From: JAXLZZ01 sp046350675
Lineage (GTDB): Bacteria; Patescibacteriota; Saccharimonadia; Saccharimonadales; UBA4665
DNA: 64,000 nucleotides
Assembly: GCA_046350675.1 (NCBI GenBank)
Contig: JAXLZZ010000006.1
Coordinates: 17,452-81,451 of the forward strand
Reading direction: 5' to 3'
In this document: positions 7,683 to 17,181 of the stretch, piece by piece
Layout of the letters: the number at the start of each line of letters is the position of its first letter
Numbering within the stretch: the first letter of the stretch is position 1
Translations under genes and position numbers: made by a program
Notes under the pieces: generated by a model
What the model saw: the letters and a program-made list of their open reading frames with translations, nothing else
Told to the model about the DNA's origin: nothing
Databases searched by the model: none

Positions 7683-8132
7683 ATGGGTAAGAACGCAAAA
7701 GTAATCATTGTAATACTGGCAGTCGCGATTCCTGCAATTATCATTGCAATCGCACTTACAAGTGGCAAAAGCGAGGCGCCGACAACAAACAGTTCAGAAC
7801 AAGGCAATACGAGCCAACAAACAGCCTCTAACACAGACGAAAGCGGAACATCAGCCAACGAAACTGATGCCAAAAATGTCAGCGTAGAGATTAAAGATCA
7901 TGCCTATAATCCAGCAACAATTACGGTAAAAGTTGGCACGACTGTGACTTGGACAAATCAAGATAGCGTTCGTCACGATGTGGTGGCTACCAATGCTAGT
8001 GCCGATGCACCTAGCAGTGAGTTGTTGGCCAAAGGTGAATCCTACAGCTTCACATTCAATAAGACTGGCACCTATGATTATTACTGCACGCCTCATCCGT
8101 ACATGAAGGGCAAAGTTATCGTAACGGAGTAG
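7683..8132 (+). CDS. Membrane-anchored cupredoxin (plastocyanin/azurin fold)
   Basis: 149 residues: N-terminal membrane helix (6-26, no lipobox Cys), a Ser/Thr/Asn-rich linker (28-62) and a cupredoxin domain (66-149). The type I copper ligands are all present: His98 (VRHDV), Cys135 and His138 (YYCTPHP) and Met141. It should carry single electrons on the outer face of the membrane or bind copper. GGAGGTAA at 7670-7677 gives a strong ribosome site. It is divergent from the six-helix protein, a possible redox partner. Confidence 0.85.
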   Translation: MGKNAKVIIVILAVAIPAIIIAIALTSGKSEAPTTNSSEQGNTSQQTASNTDESGTSANETDAKNVSVEIKDHAYNPATITVKVGTTVTWTNQDSVRHDVVATNASADAPSSELLAKGESYSFTFNKTGTYDYYCTPHPYMKGKVIVTE

Positions 8133-9287
8133 TTAGTCGCGGATTAAGTTGATGCCATACAGCGATGGAATAGCGATCACGATAGCCAATAGAACTACTA
8201 ATTGTGCCGAGACAAAAAGGCTGGCTATAGCGAGAATCGCAAAGAATGTTGCCCAGAGTATACCGTGTGCGAGCTCCATACCACACGTGTATTCAAGCAA
8301 ACCTTCGTTGTCAGCATTCTTGTAGTAACGACTAGTAAACGAGTTAGCTAGCAGTGCCTGACTTGTTCCAGATAGGAGATTGACGCCCATCACGCCTGCT
8401 GGAGTCGCTGCGAATAGCTTGGCGATACTCCCTAGAATACCTGCTACGATGCCTTGTTTGATGTATCGGCGCTCGCCAACTTTATCTTCTTTTTTGCCAA
8501 CGTATAGTGAAACGCAAATCGCAACAATAATCATAAATGAGCTCAGTACACCGATTACAGAATATGAAACAATAAATAATGAAAGACCGATTGGCCACAT
8601 CACAGACTCAACTAAGTTAGAGATGCTGAGTAAACCATTGGCAAGAAAGTCACGGCTTTTATTCCATGGGATTTTATTGAAATTAAACGTGAATCGGGCC
8701 GAGTTGTTCTCTTCCAATAGCAGGGGAGCATTGGCAACGCAGATGATAACTACCGCAATGCCGTACAGCCAGTTAAATCCGAAACTTGCAGCAATAAAGC
8801 CGCCAATTGCTGGCGCAACACCATGTAAGAACAGGGTTATAGCATTAAGCTTACCTATCTGGGCGCCAGTTCTTTTGTGCGATCTAGATACGACAAAATT
8901 GGCTGTAAATGCTGGAAAATAGAAAGCTGAGTACCCGGCCCGAGCGATTGCTAGCGCCCACAAGGGGAACGCATAGTGAGGCAAGGCATACAGAAAAAAG
9001 AAAAACAACGCATTGAAAATGTTGCCGAGTATAATTGTGTGGTTAGCGCCGAGTTTTGTGATGCACTTGAAAGCTATAGGCGTAAAAAAGGTCATAACTA
9101 TACCGCTGAGCATGCAAAATACAAGAACCTCGGTTAAAGAATAACCACTTCTCATCAAATAAATTGGCACAAACAATCCAACAAGCCATACTGCGAATGA
9201 ATCAAGTGAACGTTCCCAGAAAAGCTTCTTCATTTCTGATATGCGCAATAAGTGATATACGTGTGTGTTTTGGCTGCGGTGGATCAT
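8133..9287 (-). CDS. MFS family transporter
   Basis: 384 residues with about 11-12 membrane helices in two halves around a central cytoplasmic loop (near LLLEENNSARFTFNFNKIPW). Major-facilitator features include the helix 2-3 region (LGANHTIILGN) and basic loops. No substrate motif is recognised. The start is uncertain: a second ATG at 9233 (MKKLFWERSLDSFAVW) directly before the first helix is as likely as the ATG at 9287. The stop is followed without a gap by the end of the convergent cupredoxin gene. Confidence 0.75.
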   Translation of the reverse strand: MIHRSQNTHVYHLLRISEMKKLFWERSLDSFAVWLVGLFVPIYLMRSGYSLTEVLVFCMLSGIVMTFFTPIAFKCITKLGANHTIILGNIFNALFFFFLYALPHYAFPLWALAIARAGYSAFYFPAFTANFVVSRSHKRTGAQIGKLNAITLFLHGVAPAIGGFIAASFGFNWLYGIAVVIICVANAPLLLEENNSARFTFNFNKIPWNKSRDFLANGLLSISNLVESVMWPIGLSLFIVSYSVIGVLSSFMIIVAICVSLYVGKKEDKVGERRYIKQGIVAGILGSIAKLFAATPAGVMGVNLLSGTSQALLANSFTSRYYKNADNEGLLEYTCGMELAHGILWATFFAILAIASLFVSAQLVVLLAIVIAIPSLYGINLIRD

Positions 9288-9320
9288 ATTTGTTTTTGTT
9301 GTGTACGGTCTTGATAACGA

Positions 9321-9500
9321 TGGTACCGGGGGCGAGGCTCGAGCAGACGTACGATGATAAATTAGCCTTCGCTACTTCATCATCTACTACATTCTGTGCA
9401 AATCCGAGATTTGACAGAATTCTGCGACCTGCTGAGATCGCGCGCCAAACCTAGCTCGCTGCTATATAAAAACTTCATACAGATGCATGCACTTTTTATA
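9321..9500 (-). repeat. tRNA-Met 3'-tail unit with duplicated tRNA end
   Basis: The 22 bp at 9321-9342 repeat the 3' end of tRNA-Met (9501-9522) exactly, 180 bp away and in the same orientation, CCA included. Between them, reading on the minus strand, come a terminator-like hairpin with arms TATAAAAA/TTTTTATA (about 9461-9499) around the palindrome TGCATGCA, a weak inverted copy of the tRNA T-arm (near 9450), and a stem GATGAT/ATCATC (about 9350-9390). No gene fits in this 210-bp gap. See the finding on tRNA tails. Confidence 0.65.
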
Positions 9501-9577
9501 TGGTACCGGGGGCGAGGCTCGAACTCGCGACCTCAGGCTTATGAGTCCTGCGCTCTAACCAACTGAGCTACCCCGGC
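9501..9577 (-). tRNA. tRNA-Met (CAT)
   Basis: On the minus strand the gene starts GCCGGGGTAGCTC and ends CCCCGGTACCA with encoded CCA. D-arm GCTC/GAGC, anticodon loop CTCATAA (anticodon CAT), variable loop AGGTC and T-arm GCGAG/CTCGC with loop TTCGAGC are all intact. The first acceptor pair is G-U, and pair 31-39 is an A.G mismatch. The first pair is not an initiator-type mismatch, so it is probably elongator Met, though tRNA-Ile2 (CAT) cannot be excluded. Confidence 0.93.
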
Positions 9578-9605
9578 GGATTGGGCTTGGCTTGCAATAC
9601 GCAAA

Positions 9606-9622
9606 CAACAGGGGACAATATA
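9606..9622 (-). promoter_or_regulatory. tRNA-Met promoter, -10 and conserved downstream motif
   Basis: On the minus strand: TATATTGTCCCCTGTTG. It matches the motif TATAATCACCCCTGTT found before the other tRNA genes; transcription would start about 30 nt before the mature tRNA. Confidence 0.6.
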
Positions 9623-9629
9623 GCACGAT

Positions 9630-10418
9630 TTATATCTGTTGGCTAGGGAGATACACCTTGTAGGCCAAGTAGCTTGCAGCCGAGAAGCCTATAGCGACAA
9701 CAACAATGCGTATGGTGTGTGATGAAACACGTTGCGAGGCGTGAGCCCCCCAATAACCGCCCAAGGCACTGCCAGCACCCATGACCAGGCCGTGCTTCCA
9801 GTCGATCAAGCCAGCTCCCGCTAAACATAGTAATGACACAAGTGCCAAACAGGTTGTAGTTACACTTTTTAGCGCGTTCATGCGGTGCATGTGCTCATGA
9901 AGGTGTGTAAAGCTTAAAAATGCCAACATAATGAAGCCAAAGCCCGCACCAAAAAATCCACCATAAATAGACACGGGCAGCATGGCAATACCTACGATTA
10001 CGAGCGGCTTAATAGCTCGTTGTAGCTGCTTGGGGCCGTGTAAATGTTTGTGTAGTTGAGAATAAATTAGGGGTTGAAACGCAAAAAGTACAACCGCAAT
10101 CAATATTAGGACTGGCACAAGCCCCTCAAATTTCTCTGGGGATGTATGTTTTAGGGCTGTGGCACCAATTGCGCCACCGACTGCAACAGGTATTAATAGG
10201 AGAAGGTACTTAGCAGGCACCTTGCGCAGATATTTGCGGTATCCATATGTTGCCGCTAAATTGCCCGGCAGGGTGACAATGTTTGTAGTCGCATTTGCCA
10301 CAATTGGTGGTATACCTACGCCGAGCATAATAGGGAAACCAATAAGCATACCGCCACCTGCGATAGCATTCATGACACCGACGAGCATGCCCACTATAAA
10401 TAAAATTATTTCAGTCAT
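9630..10418 (-). CDS. TauE/SafE family anion exporter
   Basis: 262 residues with about eight membrane helices in two related halves. The N-terminal half has the family signature (GMLVGVMNAIAGGGMLIGFP, then ANATTNIVTLPGNLAA), and the C-terminal half repeats it (GGFFGAGFGFIMLAF, NALKSVTTTCLALVSL). TauE/SafE proteins export sulfite, sulfoacetate or related organosulfur anions, or serve as permeases of unknown substrate. A histidine-rich loop (LHKHLHG, LHEHMHRM) may bind metal. No sulfur-metabolism gene is near, so the substrate is open. Confidence 0.85.
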   Translation of the reverse strand: MTEIILFIVGMLVGVMNAIAGGGMLIGFPIMLGVGIPPIVANATTNIVTLPGNLAATYGYRKYLRKVPAKYLLLLIPVAVGGAIGATALKHTSPEKFEGLVPVLILIAVVLFAFQPLIYSQLHKHLHGPKQLQRAIKPLVIVGIAMLPVSIYGGFFGAGFGFIMLAFLSFTHLHEHMHRMNALKSVTTTCLALVSLLCLAGAGLIDWKHGLVMGAGSALGGYWGAHASQRVSSHTIRIVVVAIGFSAASYLAYKVYLPSQQI

Positions 10419-10460
10419 GTTTGTATTGTTTAACTACGCTAAGCTTAACAGTTTTGGTGT

Positions 10461-10886
10461 CTATTTGCTACGGAAGAGCTTTGGTTTTGCTTTCTTGAGA
10501 TTCTTCCAGCATGGGTCAAATAAGGGGCTTGGCAGTGAGGCAAAATCACGCCAAGCTAGCTGAATAAGTTTGTCAGGTTCGGTTACAGACTCCTTGCCGC
10601 TCACCCAGTCGCTTTCTACCCATAGGGTGATGTAGTGTTTCTGATCATTTTCGAAAAGGTCATTGGTTACTGTCAACAGGCGCACGTTAGTAATCTCCAG
10701 GCCAGTTTCCTCTAGCACTTCGCGCTTTGCGCACTCTTCCCAAGATTCTCCATATTCCAGATGCCCGCCAGGAATACTCCAGGTATTAGCGCCGTGCGCC
10801 GAGTCGCTGACCCATGATGAATTTGTCATCTTTCCAGACAAACACCCCAACCCCAACTTTCGGATACGCTGACATATTCTCATCAT
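10461..10886 (-). CDS. Nudix hydrolase, frameshifted
   Basis: The frame from 10461 upward has a perfect Nudix box (GGHLEYGESWEECAKREVLE, then ETGL), so the protein should hydrolyse a nucleoside-diphosphate-linked substrate with Mg2+. Upstream of about 10800 this frame stops making sense. The expected first strands (VGVGVFVWKDDKFIMGQRLG) are in another minus frame, starting at the ATG 10875-10873 and joining at HGANTWSIPGG. A 1-2 base indel near 10795-10801 therefore splits the gene. TATGAT 6 nt before the 10875 ATG supports that start (leaderless). Pseudogene or sequencing error. Confidence 0.75.
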   Translation of the reverse strand: MMRICQRIRKLGLGCLSGKMTNSSWVSDSAHGANTWSIPGGHLEYGESWEECAKREVLEETGLEITNVRLLTVTNDLFENDQKHYITLWVESDWVSGKESVTEPDKLIQLAWRDFASLPSPLFDPCWKNLKKAKPKLFRSK

Positions 10887-10909
10887 ACTAGAATTGGTAC
10901 TATAAGAGT

Positions 10910-11797
10910 ATGGATGTAAGGCTGGAGCCGGGTTCGTATGTGATTGCTGTGAGTGGTGGGGTAGACTCGGTGGCTTTGCTGCACCATCTCCAGCAGCAGC
11001 CTGAACTACAATTGACGGTTGCGCATTTTGATCACGGCATTCGTGAGGATTCTGTAGCGGATCGCCAATTGGTAGCACAACTTGCAAATCAGTATGGTCT
11101 TCCTTTTGTGTATGACGAGGGCCAACTGGGGCCAAATGCGAGTGAAGCTCAAGCACGCGAAGCCCGCTATGCATTTTTGAGAAAAGTCGCTAAGTCAACT
11201 AATGCCCATGCAATTATTACCGCGCACCATCAAGATGATGCAGTCGAAACTGCCATTATCAATCTTCTCCGCGGTACCGGGCGCAAAGGTCTAACTGCTC
11301 TAAATGACACACAAGACATAAAACGTCCAATTAGACATATCCCAAAATCAGCCCTTATTGAGTATGCAAAAGATCAAGGACTCGTGTGGCACGAGGATAG
11401 TACGAACACAGACGAAAAGTACCTGCGTAATTATGTGCGTCATCGCTTGGTCTCGCGAATTGATATTGAAAATCGTCAAAAACTCCTGCAGATTATCGAT
11501 AACCTGCACACCGTAAATCAGGAGTTGGACCAACTTCTAGAGGAAGAGTTACAAATACATAGTATTGATGGTGTTGTTGATCGGCAGTGGTTTATTCAGT
11601 TGCCGCACGGCGTTGCCCGGGAAGTAATGGCGACCTGGCTTCGACATTCAGAGGTCTATGATTTTGATCGTAAAGCACTCGAGCGACTGGTTGTGGGGGC
11701 TAAAACTGGCAGGCCAGGTACCTCATATGATGCAGTTTTAGGGACGCGCTTAAAAGTCGGCATTGACGGCTTGGCACTACAGGGTAATGAGTGCTAG
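10910..11797 (+). CDS. tilS: tRNA(Ile)-lysidine synthase
   Basis: 295 residues. PP-loop ATPase motif SGGVDS (15-20), then HFDHGIREDS, NASEAQAREARYAFL and AHHQDDAVETAIINLLRGTGRKGL, all typical of TilS. The enzyme attaches lysine to C34 of tRNA-Ile(CAU) so that it reads AUA. It is shorter than the E. coli protein (about 430), with the N-terminal catalytic domain and a reduced substrate domain. TACTAT at 10898-10903 is 6 nt before the ATG (leaderless). Divergent from the Nudix gene. Confidence 0.92.
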   Translation: MDVRLEPGSYVIAVSGGVDSVALLHHLQQQPELQLTVAHFDHGIREDSVADRQLVAQLANQYGLPFVYDEGQLGPNASEAQAREARYAFLRKVAKSTNAHAIITAHHQDDAVETAIINLLRGTGRKGLTALNDTQDIKRPIRHIPKSALIEYAKDQGLVWHEDSTNTDEKYLRNYVRHRLVSRIDIENRQKLLQIIDNLHTVNQELDQLLEEELQIHSIDGVVDRQWFIQLPHGVAREVMATWLRHSEVYDFDRKALERLVVGAKTGRPGTSYDAVLGTRLKVGIDGLALQGNEC

Positions 11798-11831
11798 GAA
11801 AATCCTAATAGCAGAGGTATAATAGTTTTCT

Positions 11832-13703
11832 ATGGACAAAAAGCCACTTCGACCGAATCGTAAATCGAATAAGAGTAATAACCGCAATACCAAAAATGTT
11901 GCTTTTGCAGCGATGCTTATCCTGTTTGGCCTGATTGTAATTGCCGCAGTAAATCAACCGAACAAAACGCTTAAAACCATTCCGCTCACCCAAGCTGTTC
12001 GCGATGCCAATGCTGGTAAGTATGAAGGTATGAAAGTCAGTGGTAGCGAAATCAAAATTACTGAAGATGGTCAATCAAAACCGACACTTAAAACGTATCT
12101 GGAACAAAACGCCACACTAAAAGGCGAAGGTTTTAACTTCGATAAAGTTAAGATTGAAACGACCGCTAGCACAAGTAGCAACTCTACCTGGGTAGCAATC
12201 GGCACATCGATTATTCCAGTCGTAATTATCGCAGCTTTCCTATGGTTTATGTTGCGCAGCGCACAAGGCCAGGGCAATCAAGCAATGAGCTTTGGCAAGA
12301 GCAAAGCACGTTTGTATGGCAACGAAAAAGACAAAGTTACGTTTAAGGATATTGCTGGTAGCGATGAGGCTAAACAAGATCTTGAAGAGGTTGTTGAATT
12401 CCTAAAATATCCAAAGAAATTCGCCGGTATGGGTGCGCGCATTCCAAAAGGCGTGCTACTTGTTGGTCCTCCGGGCACAGGTAAAACCATGCTTTCTCGC
12501 GCGGTTGCCGGTGAAGCAAATGTGCCATTCTTTAGTATTTCAGGCTCTGAATTTGTTGAAATGTTTGTTGGTGTTGGGGCATCACGTGTACGCGACCTAT
12601 TTGCCAAAGCCAAAAAGAACGCACCATGTATTATCTTCGTAGATGAGATTGACGCAGTTGGACGCCGCCGTGGTTCTGGAATGGGTGGTGGCCACGACGA
12701 GCGCGAACAAACACTTAACCAAATTTTGGTGGAGATGGATGGATTCGATCAGGGACAAAACGTTATTGTCTTGGCGGCTACTAACCGTGCTGATGTGCTT
12801 GATCCAGCATTGTTGCGTCCAGGTCGCTTCGACCGTCGCGTTAATATTGGTTTGCCAGATCGTAAAGACCGCGAAGCGATCCTTAAAAATCACTTTGCCA
12901 AGAAGCCGCTGGCCAAGAATGTCGACCTTGATGCGTTGGCAGCAAAAGCCGCAGGTTCATCAGGCGCTGATCTTGCAAATATCGCAAACGAATCTGCAAT
13001 TATTGCAGCTCGAAACAGCCACAGCGAGATTACTCAGCACGATGTTACTGAAGCCTTCGAGCGCGTAGCAATCGGTCCAGAGCGCAAGAGCAAAGTCATG
13101 ACGGAAGCAGATAAGACTACAACTGCATATCACGAAGCAGGCCACGCATTAGTTGGCCACGTGTTGCCAGACAGCGATCCAGTACACAAAGTTACGATTA
13201 TTCCTCGTGGTGGTACCGGCGGCGTAACATGGTTTATTCCCCCTGAAGATCGTGTATTTGTGTCACTGATTCAATTCAAGGATATGTTGGCGCGTGGTCT
13301 TGGTGGCCGTATTGCCGAAGAAGTTGTACTCGGCAAAGATCGCATTACAACAGGAGCAGGCAACGACCTAAAATCTGCAGCTGAGCTGGCCCGCGATATG
13401 ATTATGAATCAAGGTATGGGTGAAAAACTGCGAGACCAAGTATTCCATGTCGACGATGGCATGATGCTAGATCGCTTGGTGCATGAACGCGATTATTCTG
13501 ACGAAACCGCTAAGATGATTGACGATGAAGTCGAGAAGCTGATAACCGAAGCTGCAACTCGTGCCCGCGCGGTAATCAAGGCAAATATGTCACATCTTGA
13601 GAAGCTCAAGGATGAGCTTATTGAGAAGGAAACAGTTGATGCTGACGAAGTCGCAGAAGCACTCAAAGGTTCCAAACTACCATCCTCAGCCGCTTTGTAC
13701 TAA
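11832..13703 (+). CDS. ftsH: ATP-dependent zinc metalloprotease FtsH
   Basis: 623 residues: membrane helices at about 25-41 and 122-141 around an extracytoplasmic loop, AAA domain with Walker A GPPGTGKT (212-219), Walker B IIFVDEID (267-274) and second region of homology ([21 protein letters not shown]), then the peptidase zinc motif HEAGH (434-438). It degrades membrane and short-lived cytosolic proteins. TATAAT at 11818-11823 lies 8 nt before the ATG, so the mRNA is probably leaderless. The usual order tilS-ftsH is kept. Confidence 0.97.
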   Translation: MDKKPLRPNRKSNKSNNRNTKNVAFAAMLILFGLIVIAAVNQPNKTLKTIPLTQAVRDANAGKYEGMKVSGSEIKITEDGQSKPTLKTYLEQNATLKGEGFNFDKVKIETTASTSSNSTWVAIGTSIIPVVIIAAFLWFMLRSAQGQGNQAMSFGKSKARLYGNEKDKVTFKDIAGSDEAKQDLEEVVEFLKYPKKFAGMGARIPKGVLLVGPPGTGKTMLSRAVAGEANVPFFSISGSEFVEMFVGVGASRVRDLFAKAKKNAPCIIFVDEIDAVGRRRGSGMGGGHDEREQTLNQILVEMDGFDQGQNVIVLAATNRADVLDPALLRPGRFDRRVNIGLPDRKDREAILKNHFAKKPLAKNVDLDALAAKAAGSSGADLANIANESAIIAARNSHSEITQHDVTEAFERVAIGPERKSKVMTEADKTTTAYHEAGHALVGHVLPDSDPVHKVTIIPRGGTGGVTWFIPPEDRVFVSLIQFKDMLARGLGGRIAEEVVLGKDRITTGAGNDLKSAAELARDMIMNQGMGEKLRDQVFHVDDGMMLDRLVHERDYSDETAKMIDDEVEKLITEAATRARAVIKANMSHLEKLKDELIEKETVDADEVAEALKGSKLPSSAALY

Positions 13704-13776
13704 AAACCTCGTAAAACTGCTGTCATAACTCCGGTAACTGCTTTATACTTAAGGTTGATTTAAGTATGCAAATTTC

Positions 13777-15381
13777 ATGAGCGCGTCTGCACCGGCTGCA
13801 TCCAAGAAAAAAGTGCGTCTTAGTATAGGCAATATTGCCGCACTATTGATCGTAACTTCTCTTACTGGACAAATACTTGGTTTCCTACGTACCAAGTTAG
13901 TTAATGCCAACTTCCCAACGACCGGTCCGCAGGGCACCGATGCGTACTTCGCCGCGTTTACAATCCCCGACTTCTTTTTCTTTACACTCGCTGCAGGAGC
14001 ACTAGGCGTTGCCTTTATGCCGGTGCTCTCGGATCGACTGTATAAAGGGGATAGAAAAGGAGTTTGGGAACTTTCCGCTTCTTTGATGAACTTCTTGGCA
14101 ATTATTATGGGCATTGTCGCTGTAGTCATCCTATTATTTGCGCGCCCAATGATTGAGCATATCGTAGCGCCTGGCTTGTCCCCAGAAGAGACCAACAACG
14201 CCGTCGCAATTATGCGATTATTGGCAATTAACCCGTTACTCTTTACCTTATCCGGCGTGCTCACGAGTGTTCAACAAACTATGGGCCGCTTCTTCTTCTA
14301 CGCAATTGCACCGCTGTTTTACAACATATCAATTATTGCTAGTATCTTTCTCTTCAAAGATAATCTCGGACTTGTTGGTCTGGGTGTCGGGGCATTAATT
14401 GGTGGCATACTGCAGCTCATCATTGTGATTATCGGACTTTGGAAACTAAACTTTCACTGGCGCCCGAAGATCACCTGGAAGAGTAAAGACTTTCACACCG
14501 TACTTCGCAACTTACCACCACGTTCACTAGATCAAGGTATTGATCAAATCTCAAACATTATCGAGACTCGCATTGCGAGCGGACTTGGATCAGGCAATAT
14601 TACCTATTGGAACAACGCTTTCATTTTGAGCACTGCGCCGATCTTGCTTGTCGGTACAGCAATCTCAACCGCAGCCTTCCCGCGGCTAAACGAACGACTG
14701 AGTACTGGACGCACGGACTTATTTAGAAAAGACTTCTTGATGGTCTTGCGTGCCATGATTTGGATTACGGTACCAATCGTCATTATTGGTTTCTTCGCGC
14801 GCGGTTATCTTGCTCGTTTGATTTACACCAACGGAAATATGCAGATTTCAATCATCTTCGGTTTTCTTTGTGCAGCAATATTCTTCCGAATTATTTACGC
14901 ATTGATGTCACGATGGTTCTACGCCCAAAAAGACACCAAAACACCCCTGTATGTATCACTATTCACCATTGGTTTAAATATTATTCTTGCCTACACTTTG
15001 GCGCGCCCCTCAGCATACGGTGTAGCGGGTTTGGCGCTTGCTCAATCAATTGTGTCTGGCATTGAGATTGCCATCCTTTCAATTATTATGCTCATTCGCG
15101 ATCCAAAACTATTTGATAAGAATTTCCTGAGTGGCGTATTTAGAATCATTTCGGTTAGTGGCTTCACGGCTTTAGCCGGTTTTATCATCCTCTCCTTCCT
15201 GCCGCTACAGCTTATAGACACAGGCATCCTCGTACTCGGCACAAAACTTTTGATTATCTCTGCGGTTATAATTTCTGTGCACGTCGCAATCTCGGCGTTG
15301 TTCGGGCTAGAAGAAACAAAGCCGGTCTTTAGACGTATCAAAAAGGTGATACTTAAACCAATTAAGATCTATCCCCGTTAG
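13777..15381 (+). CDS. murJ: Lipid II flippase MurJ (MOP superfamily)
   Basis: 534 residues with about 14 membrane helices. Family motifs include the N-terminal LTSLTGQILGFLRTKLV-like helix, GTDAYFAAFTIPDFF and FYAQKDTKTPLYVSL. It flips the peptidoglycan precursor lipid II to the outside of the membrane, consistent with the murA found at the other end of the window. TATGCA at 13765-13770 is 6 nt before the ATG. The tail is basic. Related polysaccharide flippases are possible, but the YAQKDTKTP motif favours MurJ. Confidence 0.9.
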   Translation: MSASAPAASKKKVRLSIGNIAALLIVTSLTGQILGFLRTKLVNANFPTTGPQGTDAYFAAFTIPDFFFFTLAAGALGVAFMPVLSDRLYKGDRKGVWELSASLMNFLAIIMGIVAVVILLFARPMIEHIVAPGLSPEETNNAVAIMRLLAINPLLFTLSGVLTSVQQTMGRFFFYAIAPLFYNISIIASIFLFKDNLGLVGLGVGALIGGILQLIIVIIGLWKLNFHWRPKITWKSKDFHTVLRNLPPRSLDQGIDQISNIIETRIASGLGSGNITYWNNAFILSTAPILLVGTAISTAAFPRLNERLSTGRTDLFRKDFLMVLRAMIWITVPIVIIGFFARGYLARLIYTNGNMQISIIFGFLCAAIFFRIIYALMSRWFYAQKDTKTPLYVSLFTIGLNIILAYTLARPSAYGVAGLALAQSIVSGIEIAILSIIMLIRDPKLFDKNFLSGVFRIISVSGFTALAGFIILSFLPLQLIDTGILVLGTKLLIISAVIISVHVAISALFGLEETKPVFRRIKKVILKPIKIYPR

Positions 15382-15401
15382 TACGGTATAATAACTTCTT
15401 A

Positions 15402-17180
15402 GTGAAACAACAAACGATACGAAATTTTTGCATCATTGCGCATATTGATCACGGCAAATCGACTCTAGCTGATCGCTTGCTCGAGATGACCGGCACGGTT
15501 CAAAAGCGCGACATGAAAGCACAGCTGCTCGATAAGATGGATCTTGAGCGTGAAAAGGGCATTACTATTAAGTTAGCGCCCGTTCGCATGCAGTATAAAG
15601 AATACGAACTTAATCTTATCGATACACCGGGTCACGTGGATTTTAGCTATGAAGTCTCGCGCAGTCTTGAGGCCTGTGAAGGTGCACTGTTGGTGGTGGA
15701 TGCTACCCAAGGAATTCAAGCCCAGACATTAGCCAATGTGTACTTAGCAATGGCAGCAGACCTAACAATTATTCCAGTGCTCAACAAAATTGACTTACCA
15801 GCAGCTGATGTCGACAAGGTGAGTGCAGAAGTGATGAGCTTACTGGGTTGTTCGCGTGAAGATATTTTGATGATCTCTGCCAAAACTGGTGAAGGTGTTG
15901 AACAGGTGCTTGAGTCGGTCGTTGAGCAAATTCCTGCGCCAAAGAAATCAGAAATTTCGCAAACTCGCGCATTAATATTTGATAGTTATTATGATGATTA
16001 TCGTGGCGTTATTTTGTATGTCCGTGTGTTTGACGGCAAGATTGATAAAAATGCCCAGATTAACATGTTGGCGACCGATGCTAATGGCATCGCACTTGAA
16101 GTAGGTGCCTTAAAACCCAGCATGACTCCAGAAGCGGTTCTTGGCGAGGGAGAGATCGGCTATATTGTTACCAATCTGCGCTCAACTCGTGAGGCAAAAG
16201 TCGGTGACACAGTGACACTCACGAGCAATAAGGCAGGCGAACCACTCCCGGGCTATCGAAATGTGCAGCCGTTTGTCTACGCTGGATTTTTCCCTGACAG
16301 CAATGAAAATTACCAGCTGTTGAAAGATGCAGTAGAAAAGCTAAGCCTGAGCGATTCAGCGCTACAATTTGCACCAGAGAATTCGCCGGTACTTGGGTTT
16401 GGAGTGCGTATTGGATTCCTAGGCCTGCTCCATATGGATATCATTCGCGAGCGGCTGGAGCGTGAGTATAACCTCGAACTCGTAGTAACGAATCCGTCGA
16501 CTGACTATCATGTGGTAATGCTGAATGGCGAAGAAATCGACATAAAATCCGCCGCCGATCTACCTGATCCAGCCAAAATAGAAGAAATTCGTGAGCCGTG
16601 GATTAAGGGAGAGATTGTAGTACCGCAAGAATACGTAGGGCCGGTTATTCAATTGATTAGCGGCAAACGTGGATTGCAAAAAAATATCAGCTATGTCGAA
16701 CAGCGTGCATTAGTAAATTTTGAAGCACCCCTTGCAAATCTTTTGACCGATTTTTATGACCAACTCAAAAGTCTCACAAGTGGTTATGGTTCTTTCAACT
16801 ACGAGCTTGATGATTATCGCGCTGAAGACTTAGTACGTGTGGATTTTTATGTTGCAGGTGACATGGTTGGGGCGCTGAGCATTATGGTGCATCGCAGCGA
16901 AGCGCAAAGCATTGGTAGAGACACAGTTCAGAAGCTCAAAGAAGTTATACCGCGCCAAAACTTTCAGGTTGCACTACAAGCTGCGATTGGTGGACGCTTT
17001 ATTGCCCGCGAAGACCTGAGTGCGTTTCGCAAAGACGTTACAACCGGTCTATATGGTGGCGATGTGTCACGCAAAAAGAAAGTGCTTGCCAAGCAGGCAA
17101 AAGGCAAAAAACGTCTTAAAAAATTCGGCAAAGTAGAAATTCCCGCCGAAGCCTTCACCGTCATGCTCAAACGCGACTAA
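15402..17180 (+). CDS. lepA: Elongation factor 4
   Basis: 592 residues, full length. G1 AHIDHGKSTL (13-22), G2/G3 region with DTPGHVDF, NKIDLPAAD (G4) and SAKTGEGV (G5), then the LepA-specific C-terminal domain (DFYDQLKSLTSGYGSFNYE and the basic KKKVLAKQAKGKKRLKKFG). EF4 is a ribosome-bound GTPase that aids translation under stress. It starts with GTG at 15402; TATAAT at 15387-15392 is 9 nt before it. The stop abuts a convergent secreted-protein gene with a 1-bp gap. Confidence 0.97.
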   Translation: MKQQTIRNFCIIAHIDHGKSTLADRLLEMTGTVQKRDMKAQLLDKMDLEREKGITIKLAPVRMQYKEYELNLIDTPGHVDFSYEVSRSLEACEGALLVVDATQGIQAQTLANVYLAMAADLTIIPVLNKIDLPAADVDKVSAEVMSLLGCSREDILMISAKTGEGVEQVLESVVEQIPAPKKSEISQTRALIFDSYYDDYRGVILYVRVFDGKIDKNAQINMLATDANGIALEVGALKPSMTPEAVLGEGEIGYIVTNLRSTREAKVGDTVTLTSNKAGEPLPGYRNVQPFVYAGFFPDSNENYQLLKDAVEKLSLSDSALQFAPENSPVLGFGVRIGFLGLLHMDIIRERLEREYNLELVVTNPSTDYHVVMLNGEEIDIKSAADLPDPAKIEEIREPWIKGEIVVPQEYVGPVIQLISGKRGLQKNISYVEQRALVNFEAPLANLLTDFYDQLKSLTSGYGSFNYELDDYRAEDLVRVDFYVAGDMVGALSIMVHRSEAQSIGRDTVQKLKEVIPRQNFQVALQAAIGGRFIAREDLSAFRKDVTTGLYGGDVSRKKKVLAKQAKGKKRLKKFGKVEIPAEAFTVMLKRD

Positions 17181-17181
17181 C

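Noticed and set aside
9321..9500. Remnant of a classical integrative element with integrase at tRNA-Met
   Set aside because: Only 180 bp lie between the two copies and no integrase gene is near; the same layout at four other tRNAs favours a family of tiny units instead.
10887..11174. N-terminal extension of the Nudix frame
   Set aside because: It is antisense to tilS and low in coding character.
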